Part shown: piece by piece, positions 16,740-25,765 of the stretch
Layout: each line of letters begins with the position of its first letter
How positions within the stretch are numbered: the stretch's first letter is position 1
NCBI RefSeq assembly: GCF_009687885.1
Contig: NZ_BLAF01000027.1
Coordinates: 79,365 to 143,364 of the forward strand
DNA from: Acrocarpospora pleiomorpha
GTDB taxonomy: Bacteria > Actinomycetota > Actinomycetes > Streptosporangiales > Streptosporangiaceae
Reading direction: 5' to 3'
Length of the DNA stretch: 64,000 nt
Notes under the pieces: model-generated
Databases searched by the model: none
Told to the model about the DNA's origin: nothing
What the model saw: only the letters and a program-made list of their open reading frames with translations
Made by a program: the position numbers and the translations under genes

Positions 16740-18787
16740 TGGGCCACGTCGAGCATGTCGGCCAGTGTCGCCACTCTCTTTCGCGCGTCAGTGAGGGCGA
16801 TTCGTTCTCTCTCGACCTCGGCCAGCCCTCCATGCACGGTCTGGATCGCGTTGCGGTATAGGGAATTGATCCGTTCGCCTTGATCCTGGAGATACTTCAA
16901 CAACGCGTCGACCCGGGTCTGAAGAATTGTCCTCGCTTGCTGGGCGTAGCGGTCAGCCAGTTGGTCGGCTTGACCGTCATTCCCGACAACCGCCGTCCAC
17001 ACCATCAGGCAGGCGTAGTTCTCAAGCAGCTTGTCCAGGGCCTCGCGGGAGTCGGCGTCCGATCCGAGCACCGTCAACGCGAGCTGCGTGAGCTTCTCGA
17101 AGATCTCCCTCCATATCTCCCCGGCCCATCCGCCAGGAGGGCCAGACGACCCCGTCAACGCCTGGCTGAAGATCTTCCGCAGCTGTGCGTGGATGCTGTC
17201 CAGCACCAGGATGACCACTCCCACCGGTCGCAGGTTCAGCGGAAGCTCCTCCCAGCGAAGATCGAGAAGCTCGTCGATTCCCGGATCCACGATGTTGAGG
17301 TTGGGCGGGGTCGCTCCGGTTCCGGCAAGGAGCTCCTGCCACGTTCCGTTGAGCTCCTGTTCGAACTTCTCCAGGTCGGGTAGGACGAGACCCCGAATGG
17401 TCTGGAGCCGCTGCTTGATGATCGGAAACACGTCATTCTCACTCCACCGCGTCATCTCCTGGCTCAGCCGATCGGTGAGTTCTTTGGAGATGAGCATGAT
17501 GCGGGCGGTTGTCGCCTTTGGCATGATGCGGGCGGCTCTACTTCCCGGGGCAGGTGGCCGCGTGCCGCGCTTCTGCTTGGCCCAGATCGCGAGGCGCGCC
17601 TGACTATCTTGGAAATGGTCCAGCGCAAGGTCCCTGACTGGTTTGTCGAGCGACGTCAGGATGCTGCTATAGGCAACCTGTTTGATGCTGGCCGTCAGTT
17701 CTCGCAACTTGTCCACGGATTCGTCGATCGTGTGCTTGTGTGCCGTCAGGTCCGCAGCGTCGGCATCCAGCAACTTGTTCTGGTCGACGATGGTCTGGGT
17801 GAGGTCGTGAAGACGGCGGAGCAGGATCTTGCGGGGACGGGCGAGCTTCTTCTCGATCAGGTTGCCGTCGGCCAAGGATGCCAGATCCTGTTCGAGCCGG
17901 GCGAAAGCGTGCACACCAACGTAGCTTTCGCCGCGTCCGAGTCGGTCCTGGAGCGTGTTGTACGAGTCGATGAAGTAGACGCGCCCGCGCAGCAGGTCGA
18001 TCACTTCAGCGGGTAGGTCTAGCGAACCCAGGAACCGCTCCCAGCGTCGGGGGAATCCTGTGTCGAGTTCTTCCTGCTGCTCGGGCCGGAGCGAGCCGAA
18101 TTTGTTGACGGCCACGAACACGGAGCGGTGCTCCAGATCGAGGAGGGCATACCTCAGTCGTTCGCTCTCCACCGAACGCAGTGCGGTGTCCGCGTGGAGC
18201 ACCAGGATGAGGGCGTCGCAGCTTCTCATGGCATCGTCGGCGATGGCATCGTGCGACATGAACCCAGCGCTGTGTCCGGGCACATCAATGTAGGCGATGC
18301 CGAAGCTGAGGATCTCCCGATCGGACTCGAGGATCGCCTTCATGTAGTCGATGTCGGGGGCGGCGGGTTCGTCGGCGTCCTCGGCGCTCTTCAACTTCCT
18401 GTTGCGTTCCAGAAATTCCTCGTGCGTGATTTCCTGCCGGTCACCCGCGGACGTCTCGATGATGATCCGCGGTGAGACCCCGTAACGAATCTCCGCGAGT
18501 CGGCTGGTCATGGGGTTCACGCCGGCGGGCAGCAGATCTGAGGCGAGCATGGCATTGATCAAGGTGCTTTTACCGTTGCTGAAGTCGCCGACCACGCCGA
18601 TTCGGAAGGTGTGGTCGTCAAGAGATTTCGTGGCGCGATCGAGCGCCGAGAAGTCGGTACCCGACCGCACCCGCTTGGCGATCGCCTTCGCCTCCTCCAC
18701 GGCCCTTTCGATCTCTTTGCGCGCATGCTCCCAGGCAGCCCAGTTGTTGGGGCCGCCGATCGGTGCATCGGGCGCGGGATTGTTCAT
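16736..18787 (-). CDS. dynamin-like large GTPase
   Basis: A 683-residue GTPase. G1 is GDFSNGKST at residues 67-75, G3 is DVPGHS near 167 and G4 is VNKFGS near 226; long helical regions follow, with a hydrophobic, paddle-like segment near 475-500 (LRPVGVVILVLDSI). This is the layout of bacterial dynamin-like proteins, which remodel or protect membranes and in some cases act in antiphage defence. ATG at 18787 is chosen because GGAG lies 6 bases upstream; a longer frame to 19024 has a low-complexity extension without a ribosome site. It is first in a two-gene operon. Confidence 0.8.
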   Translation of the reverse strand: MNNPAPDAPIGGPNNWAAWEHARKEIERAVEEAKAIAKRVRSGTDFSALDRATKSLDDHTFRIGVVGDFSNGKSTLINAMLASDLLPAGVNPMTSRLAEIRYGVSPRIIIETSAGDRQEITHEEFLERNRKLKSAEDADEPAAPDIDYMKAILESDREILSFGIAYIDVPGHSAGFMSHDAIADDAMRSCDALILVLHADTALRSVESERLRYALLDLEHRSVFVAVNKFGSLRPEQQEELDTGFPRRWERFLGSLDLPAEVIDLLRGRVYFIDSYNTLQDRLGRGESYVGVHAFARLEQDLASLADGNLIEKKLARPRKILLRRLHDLTQTIVDQNKLLDADAADLTAHKHTIDESVDKLRELTASIKQVAYSSILTSLDKPVRDLALDHFQDSQARLAIWAKQKRGTRPPAPGSRAARIMPKATTARIMLISKELTDRLSQEMTRWSENDVFPIIKQRLQTIRGLVLPDLEKFEQELNGTWQELLAGTGATPPNLNIVDPGIDELLDLRWEELPLNLRPVGVVILVLDSIHAQLRKIFSQALTGSSGPPGGWAGEIWREIFEKLTQLALTVLGSDADSREALDKLLENYACLMVWTAVVGNDGQADQLADRYAQQARTILQTRVDALLKYLQDQGERINSLYRNAIQTVHGGLAEVERERIALTDARKRVATLADMLDVAQ

Positions 18788-19172
18788 CCAGGTCTCCAAG
18801 CTCTTTTGAGAATTCCGGCGAGATGTTCCATTGGCGATGAGCGCACGAGCGGGCGGTGGCTTGCCGCCCCGGCTATCTCGAGAGCGCGATGCGCGGCGGC
18901 CAGGCGGCAGGGAGGGCCGCTCTGGCCGCCGCGGCCCCCGACGAGGCGATGATCTGGGCGCGAATGCTAATTGCTCAAATGCCAGTGGTGGGTGGTGCGG
19001 AAGTGGTGTCGGGCAAGATTGCATTGGGGATCCGCTTGAATTACCTCCATCAGTGGCTGCAGGTAACGCACCTCTGGAGGAGTCGTTCGTCTATCTAGAT
19101 GTACATGCGGCCGATGGCGTCTTGTATCCCAGATTTCTGGGATATCTGCGGGCCGGCGCCTAGACTTTGCGC
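18788..19172. other. divergent intergenic region
   Basis: These 385 bases separate the divergent dynamin-like and LuxR genes. The only features I can point to are the ribosome site of the GTPase gene next to 18787 and a -10-like TAGACT at 19161-19166. The short open frames present lack ribosome sites and family resemblance. Confidence 0.4.
19161..19166 (+). promoter_or_regulatory. -10 hexamer for a possible leaderless transcript
   Basis: TAGACT ends 6 bases before the ATG at 19173 and no Shine-Dalgarno sequence is present. This spacing is typical of leaderless mRNAs in actinomycetes. No convincing -35 element is seen. Confidence 0.45.
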
Positions 19173-20246
19173 ATGAAAGCCGACATGGTTGGGTTCGAAC
19201 AGAAGCTGGCCCGACAGCACAGTGCTCTTGACGTGCTCAGCGTTACCGCTTCAGAGGTTCTTAACCGGGTACCCGCGGATGTATGGTGCACTGTCCTGCT
19301 CGATCCCTCCACATTGCTTGACACTGGTGGCCAAAACGTGGCGGGTTTCCCCGATGAGTACCTCACCCGCCTGTTCGAGATCGAACATTTAGAAGCAGAC
19401 GATCCGGGTAACCTGCGCGACCTCGCGAATAGCGCCGCTATGACCAGCCTGCTAAGCCGCTCGACGGCGGGTCGGCTCGATGTGAGCAAGTACTACCAGG
19501 AAATCCTGCGCCCCCAGGGACTCGGTGACGAACTACGCGTCGTCATGCGCGACGGCCCCCGCATCTGGGGAATGATCGTGATGTGCCGCGAATCCGGGGC
19601 GGCACCGTACACGGCCGCGGATGAGGCAGCCGCCGCCCAGGTGAGCCGCCCGGCGACAGTGGCGCTACGGCGCTCTCTGCTCCTGAGCGGGGTGGACGAG
19701 GGCAGGATCCCGGACGCACCAGGATTCATCGTGGTCGATCGAGACGCGACGGTCCGAACCGCATCGCGAACCGCGCTTTCCTGGCTTGAACTGCTCCAAG
19801 ACGGCGCCCCGATTCAGGCCCGCCCCGTACGCGCGGTGATCTCCGCGGCGCGCCGGGCCGGGGTGGCGCGCTCTCGCGCCCTCACCCGGTCAGGCCAATG
19901 GGTGGCGCTTCAGGCGTGGTCGATGGATCAGGGCGAAGAGCAACTCGTCGCCATCTCCCTCGGCCCACCCGAACCCGGCGAGCTGACCGCGGTGATTCTC
20001 GGCGCGTACGGACTGAGCGAGCGGGAGCAGCAGATCACCCAGCAGGCCATGCGCGGTCACTCCACCGAACGGATCGCCGCGCATCTGAATATCAGCTCCC
20101 ACACCGTTCAGGACCACCTCAAAAGCGTTTTCGTCAAGACCGGTCTGGGCAGCCGACGGGCACTAGTCGCGGACATCTTCTTCCGCCACTATTTGCCCGC
20201 TTTCGGCGACGGCCCGTTGTCGACCGACGGACGACGTTTCGCTTGA
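19173..20246 (+). CDS. LuxR-family transcriptional regulator
   Basis: A 357-residue regulator. Residues 1-270 form an N-terminal sensor region with possible GAF/PAS character, and the C terminus from about 278 is a LuxR winged helix (YGLSEREQQITQQAMRG, recognition helix around ISSHTVQDHLKSVF). The sensor lacks a phospho-acceptor pattern, so it is not a classic response regulator. ATG at 19173 is preferred over TTG at 19167; ATG at 19185 is possible. The gene converges with the kinase gene and stands alone. Confidence 0.85.
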   Translation: MKADMVGFEQKLARQHSALDVLSVTASEVLNRVPADVWCTVLLDPSTLLDTGGQNVAGFPDEYLTRLFEIEHLEADDPGNLRDLANSAAMTSLLSRSTAGRLDVSKYYQEILRPQGLGDELRVVMRDGPRIWGMIVMCRESGAAPYTAADEAAAAQVSRPATVALRRSLLLSGVDEGRIPDAPGFIVVDRDATVRTASRTALSWLELLQDGAPIQARPVRAVISAARRAGVARSRALTRSGQWVALQAWSMDQGEEQLVAISLGPPEPGELTAVILGAYGLSEREQQITQQAMRGHSTERIAAHLNISSHTVQDHLKSVFVKTGLGSRRALVADIFFRHYLPAFGDGPLSTDGRRFA

Positions 20247-20262
20247 GCTTTGAAGCAGGAGG

Positions 20263-22122
20263 TCAGTGCCAGAGAGTGATCCTGGTGCCCTGCGGGACCT
20301 GGCCCACGGGGTTCTGGGCGATCACTCTGCGGCCGCCGACGACCTTGCGGACCTTGACATCGAAGCCGGCGGCCTGGAGTTCCCTGCGGGCGTCGTTGAC
20401 ATCCTTGAAGCGGACATCCGGCACGTTGACGAAGTCGGGGGCGGCGATGGACGGGTCGCGCTCCCAGGGCCAGAACGGGGTGTCGGGCCCTCTGGACACG
20501 GTCATGCAGATCTTGGTGGTGGCTTCCATCTCTGCGCCGCCCGCGGGATCCTGAGCGATCACCGTGCCGGCAGCCGCGTCATCGGTGACCTCGTTGACGC
20601 AGTCGGTGGGGTAACCCTTGCTGGCCAGGAACTGCTGGGCCTGGTCGCGCATCATGCCGGTCACATCGGGGGCGAGCAGCCCGGCGCTGACGACCAGAAT
20701 GACCGAAGAACCCTTGCGGACACGCTTACCGACGACCGGGTCAGAACGGACCACCAAGCCACGGGCGATCTTGTCGCTGGCGGTCTTGCGGACGCGGGAG
20801 ACCGTCAGACCGGCTTCGGAGATTCTCAGCCGCGCGTCGGCCTCGCTGAGGTTCTCGGTCTTCGGCACCGGGACGGTCTCCGGACCGGCCGACGCGATGA
20901 TGGTCAGGACCGTGTCCTTGTCGACCTCCTGGCCGCTGGCCGGCTCGGTCTCCAGGACGATGTCCTTGGCCACCTTGCCGTCGAACCGGGCTTCGCCGAT
21001 CTTGACCTGGAAGCCGAGCTTGCGGGCCTGCTGTTCGGCCAGCTTCACGTTCTGGCTGACCAGGTTGGGGACCTTCAGGGTCCGCTCCTGCGAGAAGTAC
21101 CACCCGCTGAACGCGATCCCAACCAGCATCACCACGGCGAGCCCGGCGATGAACCAGATCGGCCGCGATTTCCTCTTGGCGCCTGGAGCGGCGGCGGGCA
21201 GGTCGAAGCTGGGCTGGATGGTCGTGTGCTGGACCGGGGCCTGGATGGCGGGGGCCGTGTGCTGCCCGCTGGTGCGGGCCAGGCCGCGGTGCGCCTCGAC
21301 GGCCGCGATCAGCATGGCCGCCGCGTCGGCGGGCCGCCGGTCGGGCTCCTTGGCGGTGGCGGACAGCACCAGCTCGTCCAGCGCGGGAGGCGTCTCCGGC
21401 GCCAGCTGCGAGGGCGCGGGCACGCTGTCGTGCACATGCCGGTAGGCCACCGACATGGGCGACTCGCCCTGGTACGGCTGGTGCCCGGTCAGCAGCTCGT
21501 ACAGCACGATGCCCGCCGCGTACACGTCGGCGCGCACGTCCGCGACGCCCGCCGTGACCTGCTCGGGCGACATGTACGCGATGGTGCCGATCATGATGCC
21601 GGACTTGGTCTGGTTGCTGGCCTCGATCGCGCGGGCCAGGCCGAAGTCGACGACCTTGACCCGGCCGTCCTCGGTCAGCAGCACGTTCTCCGGCTTGACG
21701 TCGCGGTGGATCAGCCCGGCCTGGTGGGCCGCGCCGAGGGCGGCCAGCACCGGGATCATGATCTCCAGGGCCTCCCGGGCGGGGATCCGCCCGCGCTCCC
21801 GCAGGACGTCGCGCAGCGTCTTGCCCGGGAAGTACTCCATCGACAGGTACACGTGGTCCCCGTCGGTGCCCTGGTCGAAGACGTGCACCACGTTCGGGTG
21901 CGACAGGGAGGCGACGGATTTCGCCTCGCCGATGAACCGCCGCACGAACTGCGGGTCCTCGGCCAGCGAGCGGTGCATCACCTTGACGGCGACCATGCGG
22001 TCGAGCCGGACGTCCAGAGCCAGGTAAACGGAGGCCATACCCCCCCGGGCGATCCGGGACTCGACGCGATAACGCCCGTCGAGCGTGTGCCCTACGAGTG
22101 GGTCGGTTAGCGTCGTGTCCAC
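20263..22122 (-). CDS. PASTA-domain Ser/Thr protein kinase (PknB/PknL-like)
   Basis: A 619-residue membrane kinase. The Hanks-type kinase domain covers residues 17-275 with ATP-binding Lys 47, catalytic Asp 141 in HRDVKPEN and DFG Asp 159. One membrane helix lies near 318-341, followed by four extracellular PASTA repeats to the C terminus. PASTA kinases sense muropeptides or lipid II and control cell-wall synthesis and growth. The GTG start has no ribosome site but TAAACT lies 7 bases upstream. The nearby Rv2175c-like gene suggests the PknL orthologue, since Rv2175c is a PknL substrate in M. tuberculosis. Confidence 0.95.
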   Translation of the reverse strand: MDTTLTDPLVGHTLDGRYRVESRIARGGMASVYLALDVRLDRMVAVKVMHRSLAEDPQFVRRFIGEAKSVASLSHPNVVHVFDQGTDGDHVYLSMEYFPGKTLRDVLRERGRIPAREALEIMIPVLAALGAAHQAGLIHRDVKPENVLLTEDGRVKVVDFGLARAIEASNQTKSGIMIGTIAYMSPEQVTAGVADVRADVYAAGIVLYELLTGHQPYQGESPMSVAYRHVHDSVPAPSQLAPETPPALDELVLSATAKEPDRRPADAAAMLIAAVEAHRGLARTSGQHTAPAIQAPVQHTTIQPSFDLPAAAPGAKRKSRPIWFIAGLAVVMLVGIAFSGWYFSQERTLKVPNLVSQNVKLAEQQARKLGFQVKIGEARFDGKVAKDIVLETEPASGQEVDKDTVLTIIASAGPETVPVPKTENLSEADARLRISEAGLTVSRVRKTASDKIARGLVVRSDPVVGKRVRKGSSVILVVSAGLLAPDVTGMMRDQAQQFLASKGYPTDCVNEVTDDAAAGTVIAQDPAGGAEMEATTKICMTVSRGPDTPFWPWERDPSIAAPDFVNVPDVRFKDVNDARRELQAAGFDVKVRKVVGGRRVIAQNPVGQVPQGTRITLWH

Positions 22123-22129
22123 GGCCCAG

Positions 22130-22135
22130 AGTTTA
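22130..22135 (-). promoter_or_regulatory. -10 hexamer for a possible leaderless kinase transcript
   Basis: On the minus strand TAAACT lies 7 bases before the GTG start of the kinase, with no Shine-Dalgarno sequence in between. This suggests a leaderless transcript. Confidence 0.45.
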
Positions 22136-22184
22136 CGGGTGATTTGCCACCCCCAGGGCGGGGGAATCCCAAACCGAGACCCAT

Positions 22185-22205
22185 AAAAAGCTTTACTGGC
22201 TTTTT
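22185..22205 (-). terminator. probable intrinsic terminator of the thiamine operon
   Basis: AAAAAGC and GCTTTTT form a 7-bp stem with a 7-base loop overlapping the thiG stop codon; on the minus strand it ends in five T residues. It stands out as AT-rich in this GC-rich DNA. Confidence 0.6.
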
Positions 22206-22984
22206 GGATCGCTCCGGTCGCGCGCGGGCGAGGACGCTTCAGCGTAGCGGCGGCGGGGGATGCGGCCCGCCAGGCGCGCCCGCCGGCCGGCGCCGACCGC
22301 GTCGCGCATGGCGGCGGCCATCAGCTCAGGACGCCTGGCCCGGGTCACGGCGGTGGCCAGCAGCACGGCGTCGCAGCCGAGCTCCATCGCCAGCGCGGCG
22401 TCGCTGGCGGTGCCGATCCCGGCGTCCAGGATCACCGGCACCTGGGCCGACTCCACGATCAGCTCGATGTTGTGCGGGTTGCGCACGCCGAGCCCGGACC
22501 CGATCGGCGCGCCCAGCGGCATCACCGCCGCGCACCCGGCCTGCTCAAGCCGCCGCGCCAGGATCGGGTCGTCCCCGATGTACGGCAGCACCGTGAACCC
22601 GTCCGCGACCAGCCGTTCCGCGGCGTCGAAGGTCTCGATCGGGTCCGGCAGCAGGGTCCGCTCGTCGGCGATGACCTCGAGTTTGACCCAGTCGGTCCCG
22701 AGCGCCTCCCGGGCCAGCCGGGCGGTCAGCACGGCCTCCCCGGCCGTGAAACACCCGGCCGTGTTCGGCAGCACCCGGATGTCCCTGGCCCGCAGCACGT
22801 CCAGCACCGACCCCTGGGCGGCCGGGTCGAGCCGCCGCATGGCCACCGTGGTCAGCTCGGTCCCGGACGCCACCAGCGCCCGGTCCAGCACCTCCAGCGA
22901 CGGCGCGCCACCGGTGCCCATGATCAGCCGGGACCCGAACTTCTCGCCACCCAGCACCAGCACGTCGTCAGCCACGTCATCCAT
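22193..22984 (-). CDS. thiG: thiazole synthase ThiG
   Basis: A 263-residue TIM-barrel enzyme that builds the thiazole phosphate of thiamine from deoxyxylulose phosphate, dehydroglycine and ThiS thiocarboxylate. Visible family motifs are SRLIMGTGG, the Schiff-base Lys in DWVKLEVIAD, VLPYIGDDP, MPLGAPIGSGLG and ILDAGIGTASDA. ATG at 22984 is chosen because AGGGAGG lies 9 bases upstream; ATG at 22993, which would give an ATGA overlap with thiS, touches that ribosome site. It is the last gene of the thiO-thiS-thiG operon and is followed by an intrinsic terminator. Confidence 0.96.
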   Translation of the reverse strand: MDDVADDVLVLGGEKFGSRLIMGTGGAPSLEVLDRALVASGTELTTVAMRRLDPAAQGSVLDVLRARDIRVLPNTAGCFTAGEAVLTARLAREALGTDWVKLEVIADERTLLPDPIETFDAAERLVADGFTVLPYIGDDPILARRLEQAGCAAVMPLGAPIGSGLGVRNPHNIELIVESAQVPVILDAGIGTASDAALAMELGCDAVLLATAVTRARRPELMAAAMRDAVGAGRRARLAGRIPRRRYAEASSPARDRSDPKSQ

Positions 22985-22989
22985 GCCCG

Positions 22990-23190
22990 TCATCCTCCCT
23001 GCACCGCCGTCAGCACTTCGACCCGGTCCCCGTCGGCGAGCGCCGTGGCGTCCCAGGCCCCCCGCCGCACCACCTCGTCGTTGACGGCCACCGCCACGCC
23101 GCGCGTCTGCCCCGTCAGCGCCAGTACGGCATGCGCCACCGAAGCCCCCTCGGGCAGCTCGTGACCGCTGCCGTTGATCGTCACTCGCAT
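22990..23190 (-). CDS. thiS: sulfur carrier protein ThiS
   Basis: A 66-residue ubiquitin-fold protein ending in the obligatory Gly-Gly, which is adenylated and converted to a thiocarboxylate that donates sulfur to ThiG. ATG at 23190 has GAGG 6 bases upstream and lies within the last codons of thiO (10-base overlap). Short length and the di-glycine tail make the call firm. Confidence 0.95.
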   Translation of the reverse strand: MRVTINGSGHELPEGASVAHAVLALTGQTRGVAVAVNDEVVRRGAWDATALADGDRVEVLTAVQGG

Positions 23191-24320
23191 CTGTTTCCTC
23201 GATCGAATCGGGCCGGGTCGCAGGCGGCCAGGCTCGGCGGCGGCGGAGCGCCGGTGAGCAGGGCGGCGACCGCGTCGGCCGTGATGGGCGAGAGCAGCAC
23301 GCCCGCCCGGTGGTGCCCCGTCGCCACATACACCCCGGGCAGGCCGGTGGCACCGATGAGCGGCAGGTTGTCGGGGGTGCCGGGCCGGAACCCCGTCCTG
23401 GTCTCGGCGAGCTCCAGCTCGGCGATGCCGGGCACCAGGTCGCGGGCGTCCCTGAGCAGTTGGTAGACCCCGCCCGCGGTGACTCTCGGGTCGAAGCCCT
23501 GCTCCTCCATGGTCGCGCCGACCGTGATCTCGCCGTTCTCGCGCGGCACCAGGTAGACCGGCACGCCGTGCACCCAGCCCCGCACGCATCCGGTCAGGAA
23601 GCCGCGAGGGCCGTGCAGGCGCAGGATCTGGCCCTTGATGGGGCGGACCGGAAGGCCGGGCAGCAACGCCGCCGACCGGGCGCCCGTGGCGACCACGATC
23701 TGCTCGGCCCGGACGGCGCCCTCCGCCAGCCGTACCAGACCGGACTGGACTTTCAACGCCGGTTCCGGGACGAACGTGGCGCGCGCCCGGGCCAGCGCCG
23801 CGCACAGGGCGGGGGCGAGCAGGCGCGGGTCCACCCAGGCGTCGTCGCGGGCCAGCAGGCCGCCGCGCACCGACGGCGCCAGCATGGGTTCGCGTTTGCG
23901 GCATTCGCGGCCGGTCAGGCGCTCGACCCGCAGGCCCAGCGTCTCCTCGAAGCCGGCCAGGTCGTCCAGCTGGGCCAGGTCGTCGGAGTCGTAGGCGATC
24001 TCCAGCGTGCCGTCGGTGCGGTAGTCGACGGTCCGGCCGCTGGCCTCCTCCAGTTCGGTACGGAACGACGGCCACCGGGCCAGCGACTCCAGACCGAGCC
24101 GTAACAGCGGCTCCTCGGTGAAGGTGACCTCGCTGACCGGCGCCAGCATGCCCGCCGAGGCGTAGGTCGCGCCACGCCCGGGATCCGGGTCCACGACCGC
24201 CACCCGCAGCCCCCGCAGGGCGGCCCGCCAGGCGATGGCGAGGCCGACCACACCGGCCCCGACGACGGCCACGTCGAAATCGGTATTCTTGCCACTTTCC
24301 GAAACTGCGGATTCAGGCAC
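23181..24320 (-). CDS. thiO: glycine oxidase ThiO
   Basis: A 379-residue FAD-dependent oxidase of the DAO family that makes dehydroglycine for ThiG. The N-terminal FAD motif is VAVVGAGVVGLAIAW; further signs are the SAGMLAP segment, TGARSAALLPG and the C-terminal TGHHRAGVLLSPITAD. GTG at 24320 is chosen because it follows directly on the TPP riboswitch; an in-frame ATG at 24359 would lie inside the riboswitch and is rejected. Expression should fall when TPP is plentiful. Confidence 0.93.
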   Translation of the reverse strand: MPESAVSESGKNTDFDVAVVGAGVVGLAIAWRAALRGLRVAVVDPDPGRGATYASAGMLAPVSEVTFTEEPLLRLGLESLARWPSFRTELEEASGRTVDYRTDGTLEIAYDSDDLAQLDDLAGFEETLGLRVERLTGRECRKREPMLAPSVRGGLLARDDAWVDPRLLAPALCAALARARATFVPEPALKVQSGLVRLAEGAVRAEQIVVATGARSAALLPGLPVRPIKGQILRLHGPRGFLTGCVRGWVHGVPVYLVPRENGEITVGATMEEQGFDPRVTAGGVYQLLRDARDLVPGIAELELAETRTGFRPGTPDNLPLIGATGLPGVYVATGHHRAGVLLSPITADAVAALLTGAPPPPSLAACDPARFDRGNRCE

Positions 24321-24418
24321 CGCGCTCCCTTCGCCGGCATTATCCGGATCAGGTGTCATAGCGGTCGAGAACCTTGGAGAGTTCTCCTCTCAGCCCGGTC
24401 AGCCGGACTCCCGCGCGT
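24321..24418 (-). ncRNA. TPP riboswitch (THI element)
   Basis: The minus strand carries the conserved THI-box parts in order: CTGAGAGG at 24393-24386, ACCTGATCC at 24354-24346 and GGATAATGCC at 24345-24336, followed by GAAGGGAG. Outer arms CGCGC (24417-24413) and GCGCG (24325-24321) form P1. The 3' arm of P1 ends at the base before the thiO GTG and overlaps the ribosome site AAGGGAG, so TPP binding would block translation initiation of the thi operon. Confidence 0.95.
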
Positions 24419-24540
24419 CTTACCGCATCAGCCTACTCGGGTCCGCACCCGCAACGCACAACACGCCATTCACATAGTGTGCGCGGTACTTACCCAATTT
24501 GTTACCCAATCTCCATTGGCGAGTGCCCCCGTAGGCAATC

Positions 24541-24546
24541 TATGGT
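24541..24546 (+). promoter_or_regulatory. -10 hexamer for a possible leaderless reductase transcript
   Basis: TATGGT ends 6 bases before the GTG at 24553, with a TTGGCG candidate -35 at 24516-24521 (19-base spacer). No proper ribosome site is present. Confidence 0.45.
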
Positions 24547-24552
24547 CAGGGC

Positions 24553-25722
24553 GTGGATCACGTAGTGGTGGTGGGAGCCGGCCTGGCCGGAATTCGGAGC
24601 ATCGAGGCCCTGCGGGCCCACGGGTTCGTCGGCCGCATCACGCTCGTCGGGGAGGAGGCCCATCGCCCCTACGACCGCCCGCCGCTCTCCAAGGCCGTGC
24701 TGCTCGGCGCCGCCGACTCCTCGGTGGTCGACTCCGACCTGGACGCGCTGGACGTGACGCTGCGGCTCGGCACGGCCGCCAAGGGCCTGCGCGACGGCGT
24801 CGTGGAGACGACCGACGGTGAGCTCCAGTTCGACGGCCTGGTGGTCGCCACCGGGGCCACCCCGATCGTGCTCCGCGGGGAGGGCCACCAGCACGTCCTG
24901 CGGACCATCGACGACGCCCTGGCGCTGCGCGCCAAGCTGCTCCCCGAGACCCGGGTGGCGATCATCGGCGCGGGCTGGATCGGCGCCGAGGTGGCCACCG
25001 CCGCCGCCCGCGCGGGCTGCCAGGTGACCGTGGTCGAGGCCGACGACGCGCCGCTGGCCGGCGCCCTCCCCGTGGGCGCCTACACCATCCCGTGGTACGC
25101 GGAGGCGGGCGTCGAACTCCTCCTCGGCACCAAGGTCGGGACGGTCGACCCGGACGGCCTGACCCTGCTCACCGGCGACCGGATCGAAGCCGACGTGGTC
25201 GTCACCGGCGTGGGCGTGCGGCCCGCCGTGGCCTGGCTGGAGGGCTCCGACGTGGAGCTCGACAACGGCGTCCTGGTGGACGAGCACCTGCGCACGTTCG
25301 CCCCCAACGTGGTCGCCGTCGGCGACTGCGCCAACTGGTGGTCGCGCCGCTTCGGCCGCCGGATGCGGATCGAGCACTGGGACAACGCCCTCAACGGCCC
25401 CGACGTGGCCGCCGCCAGCCTGATGGGGGAATCCGCCGTCTTCGACCCGGTGCCCTACTTCTGGTCCGAGCAGTTCAACCACATGGTCCAGTACGCGGGC
25501 CACCACGCCGGCGCCCGCATGATCCTGCGCGGCGACCCGGAACGCGACGCCGGCTGGTCGGTCTGCTGGCTGACCGACGACCACCGCCTCACGGCCATCC
25601 TGACCGTCGACCGCCCGCGCGACTTACTCCAGGGCCGCAGGCTCGTCGAAAGCCGCCAGAGAGTCGACGTGGTACGGCTCGCCGACCCCGGAGTGACCCT
25701 GCGTGATTGCACTGTGGCTTAA
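24553..25722 (+). CDS. FAD-dependent ferredoxin reductase-like oxidoreductase
   Basis: A 389-residue pyridine-nucleotide-disulfide-type flavoprotein. The FAD motif is VVVVGAGLAGIRSIEALR at the N terminus, the NAD(P) motif is VAIIGAGWIGAEVATAAA near 140 and the second FAD motif is NVVAVGDCAN near 258; a C-terminal reductase domain follows. This is the ferredoxin/rubredoxin reductase family that feeds electrons from NAD(P)H to small iron-sulfur proteins and P450s. No ferredoxin is next to it. It is divergent from thiO and stands upstream of the Rv2175c-like gene. Confidence 0.9.
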   Translation: MDHVVVVGAGLAGIRSIEALRAHGFVGRITLVGEEAHRPYDRPPLSKAVLLGAADSSVVDSDLDALDVTLRLGTAAKGLRDGVVETTDGELQFDGLVVATGATPIVLRGEGHQHVLRTIDDALALRAKLLPETRVAIIGAGWIGAEVATAAARAGCQVTVVEADDAPLAGALPVGAYTIPWYAEAGVELLLGTKVGTVDPDGLTLLTGDRIEADVVVTGVGVRPAVAWLEGSDVELDNGVLVDEHLRTFAPNVVAVGDCANWWSRRFGRRMRIEHWDNALNGPDVAAASLMGESAVFDPVPYFWSEQFNHMVQYAGHHAGARMILRGDPERDAGWSVCWLTDDHRLTAILTVDRPRDLLQGRRLVESRQRVDVVRLADPGVTLRDCTVA

Positions 25723-25765
25723 TCGAAGTGTTTCATGGCACGCGCCATGTGGTAATGGTGGTGGC

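Noticed and set aside
20266..22110. 614-codon open frame on the plus strand opposite the kinase gene
   Set aside because: It mirrors the strong third-position GC of the kinase gene, has no family resemblance and no ribosome site; the kinase with its motifs is clearly the real gene.
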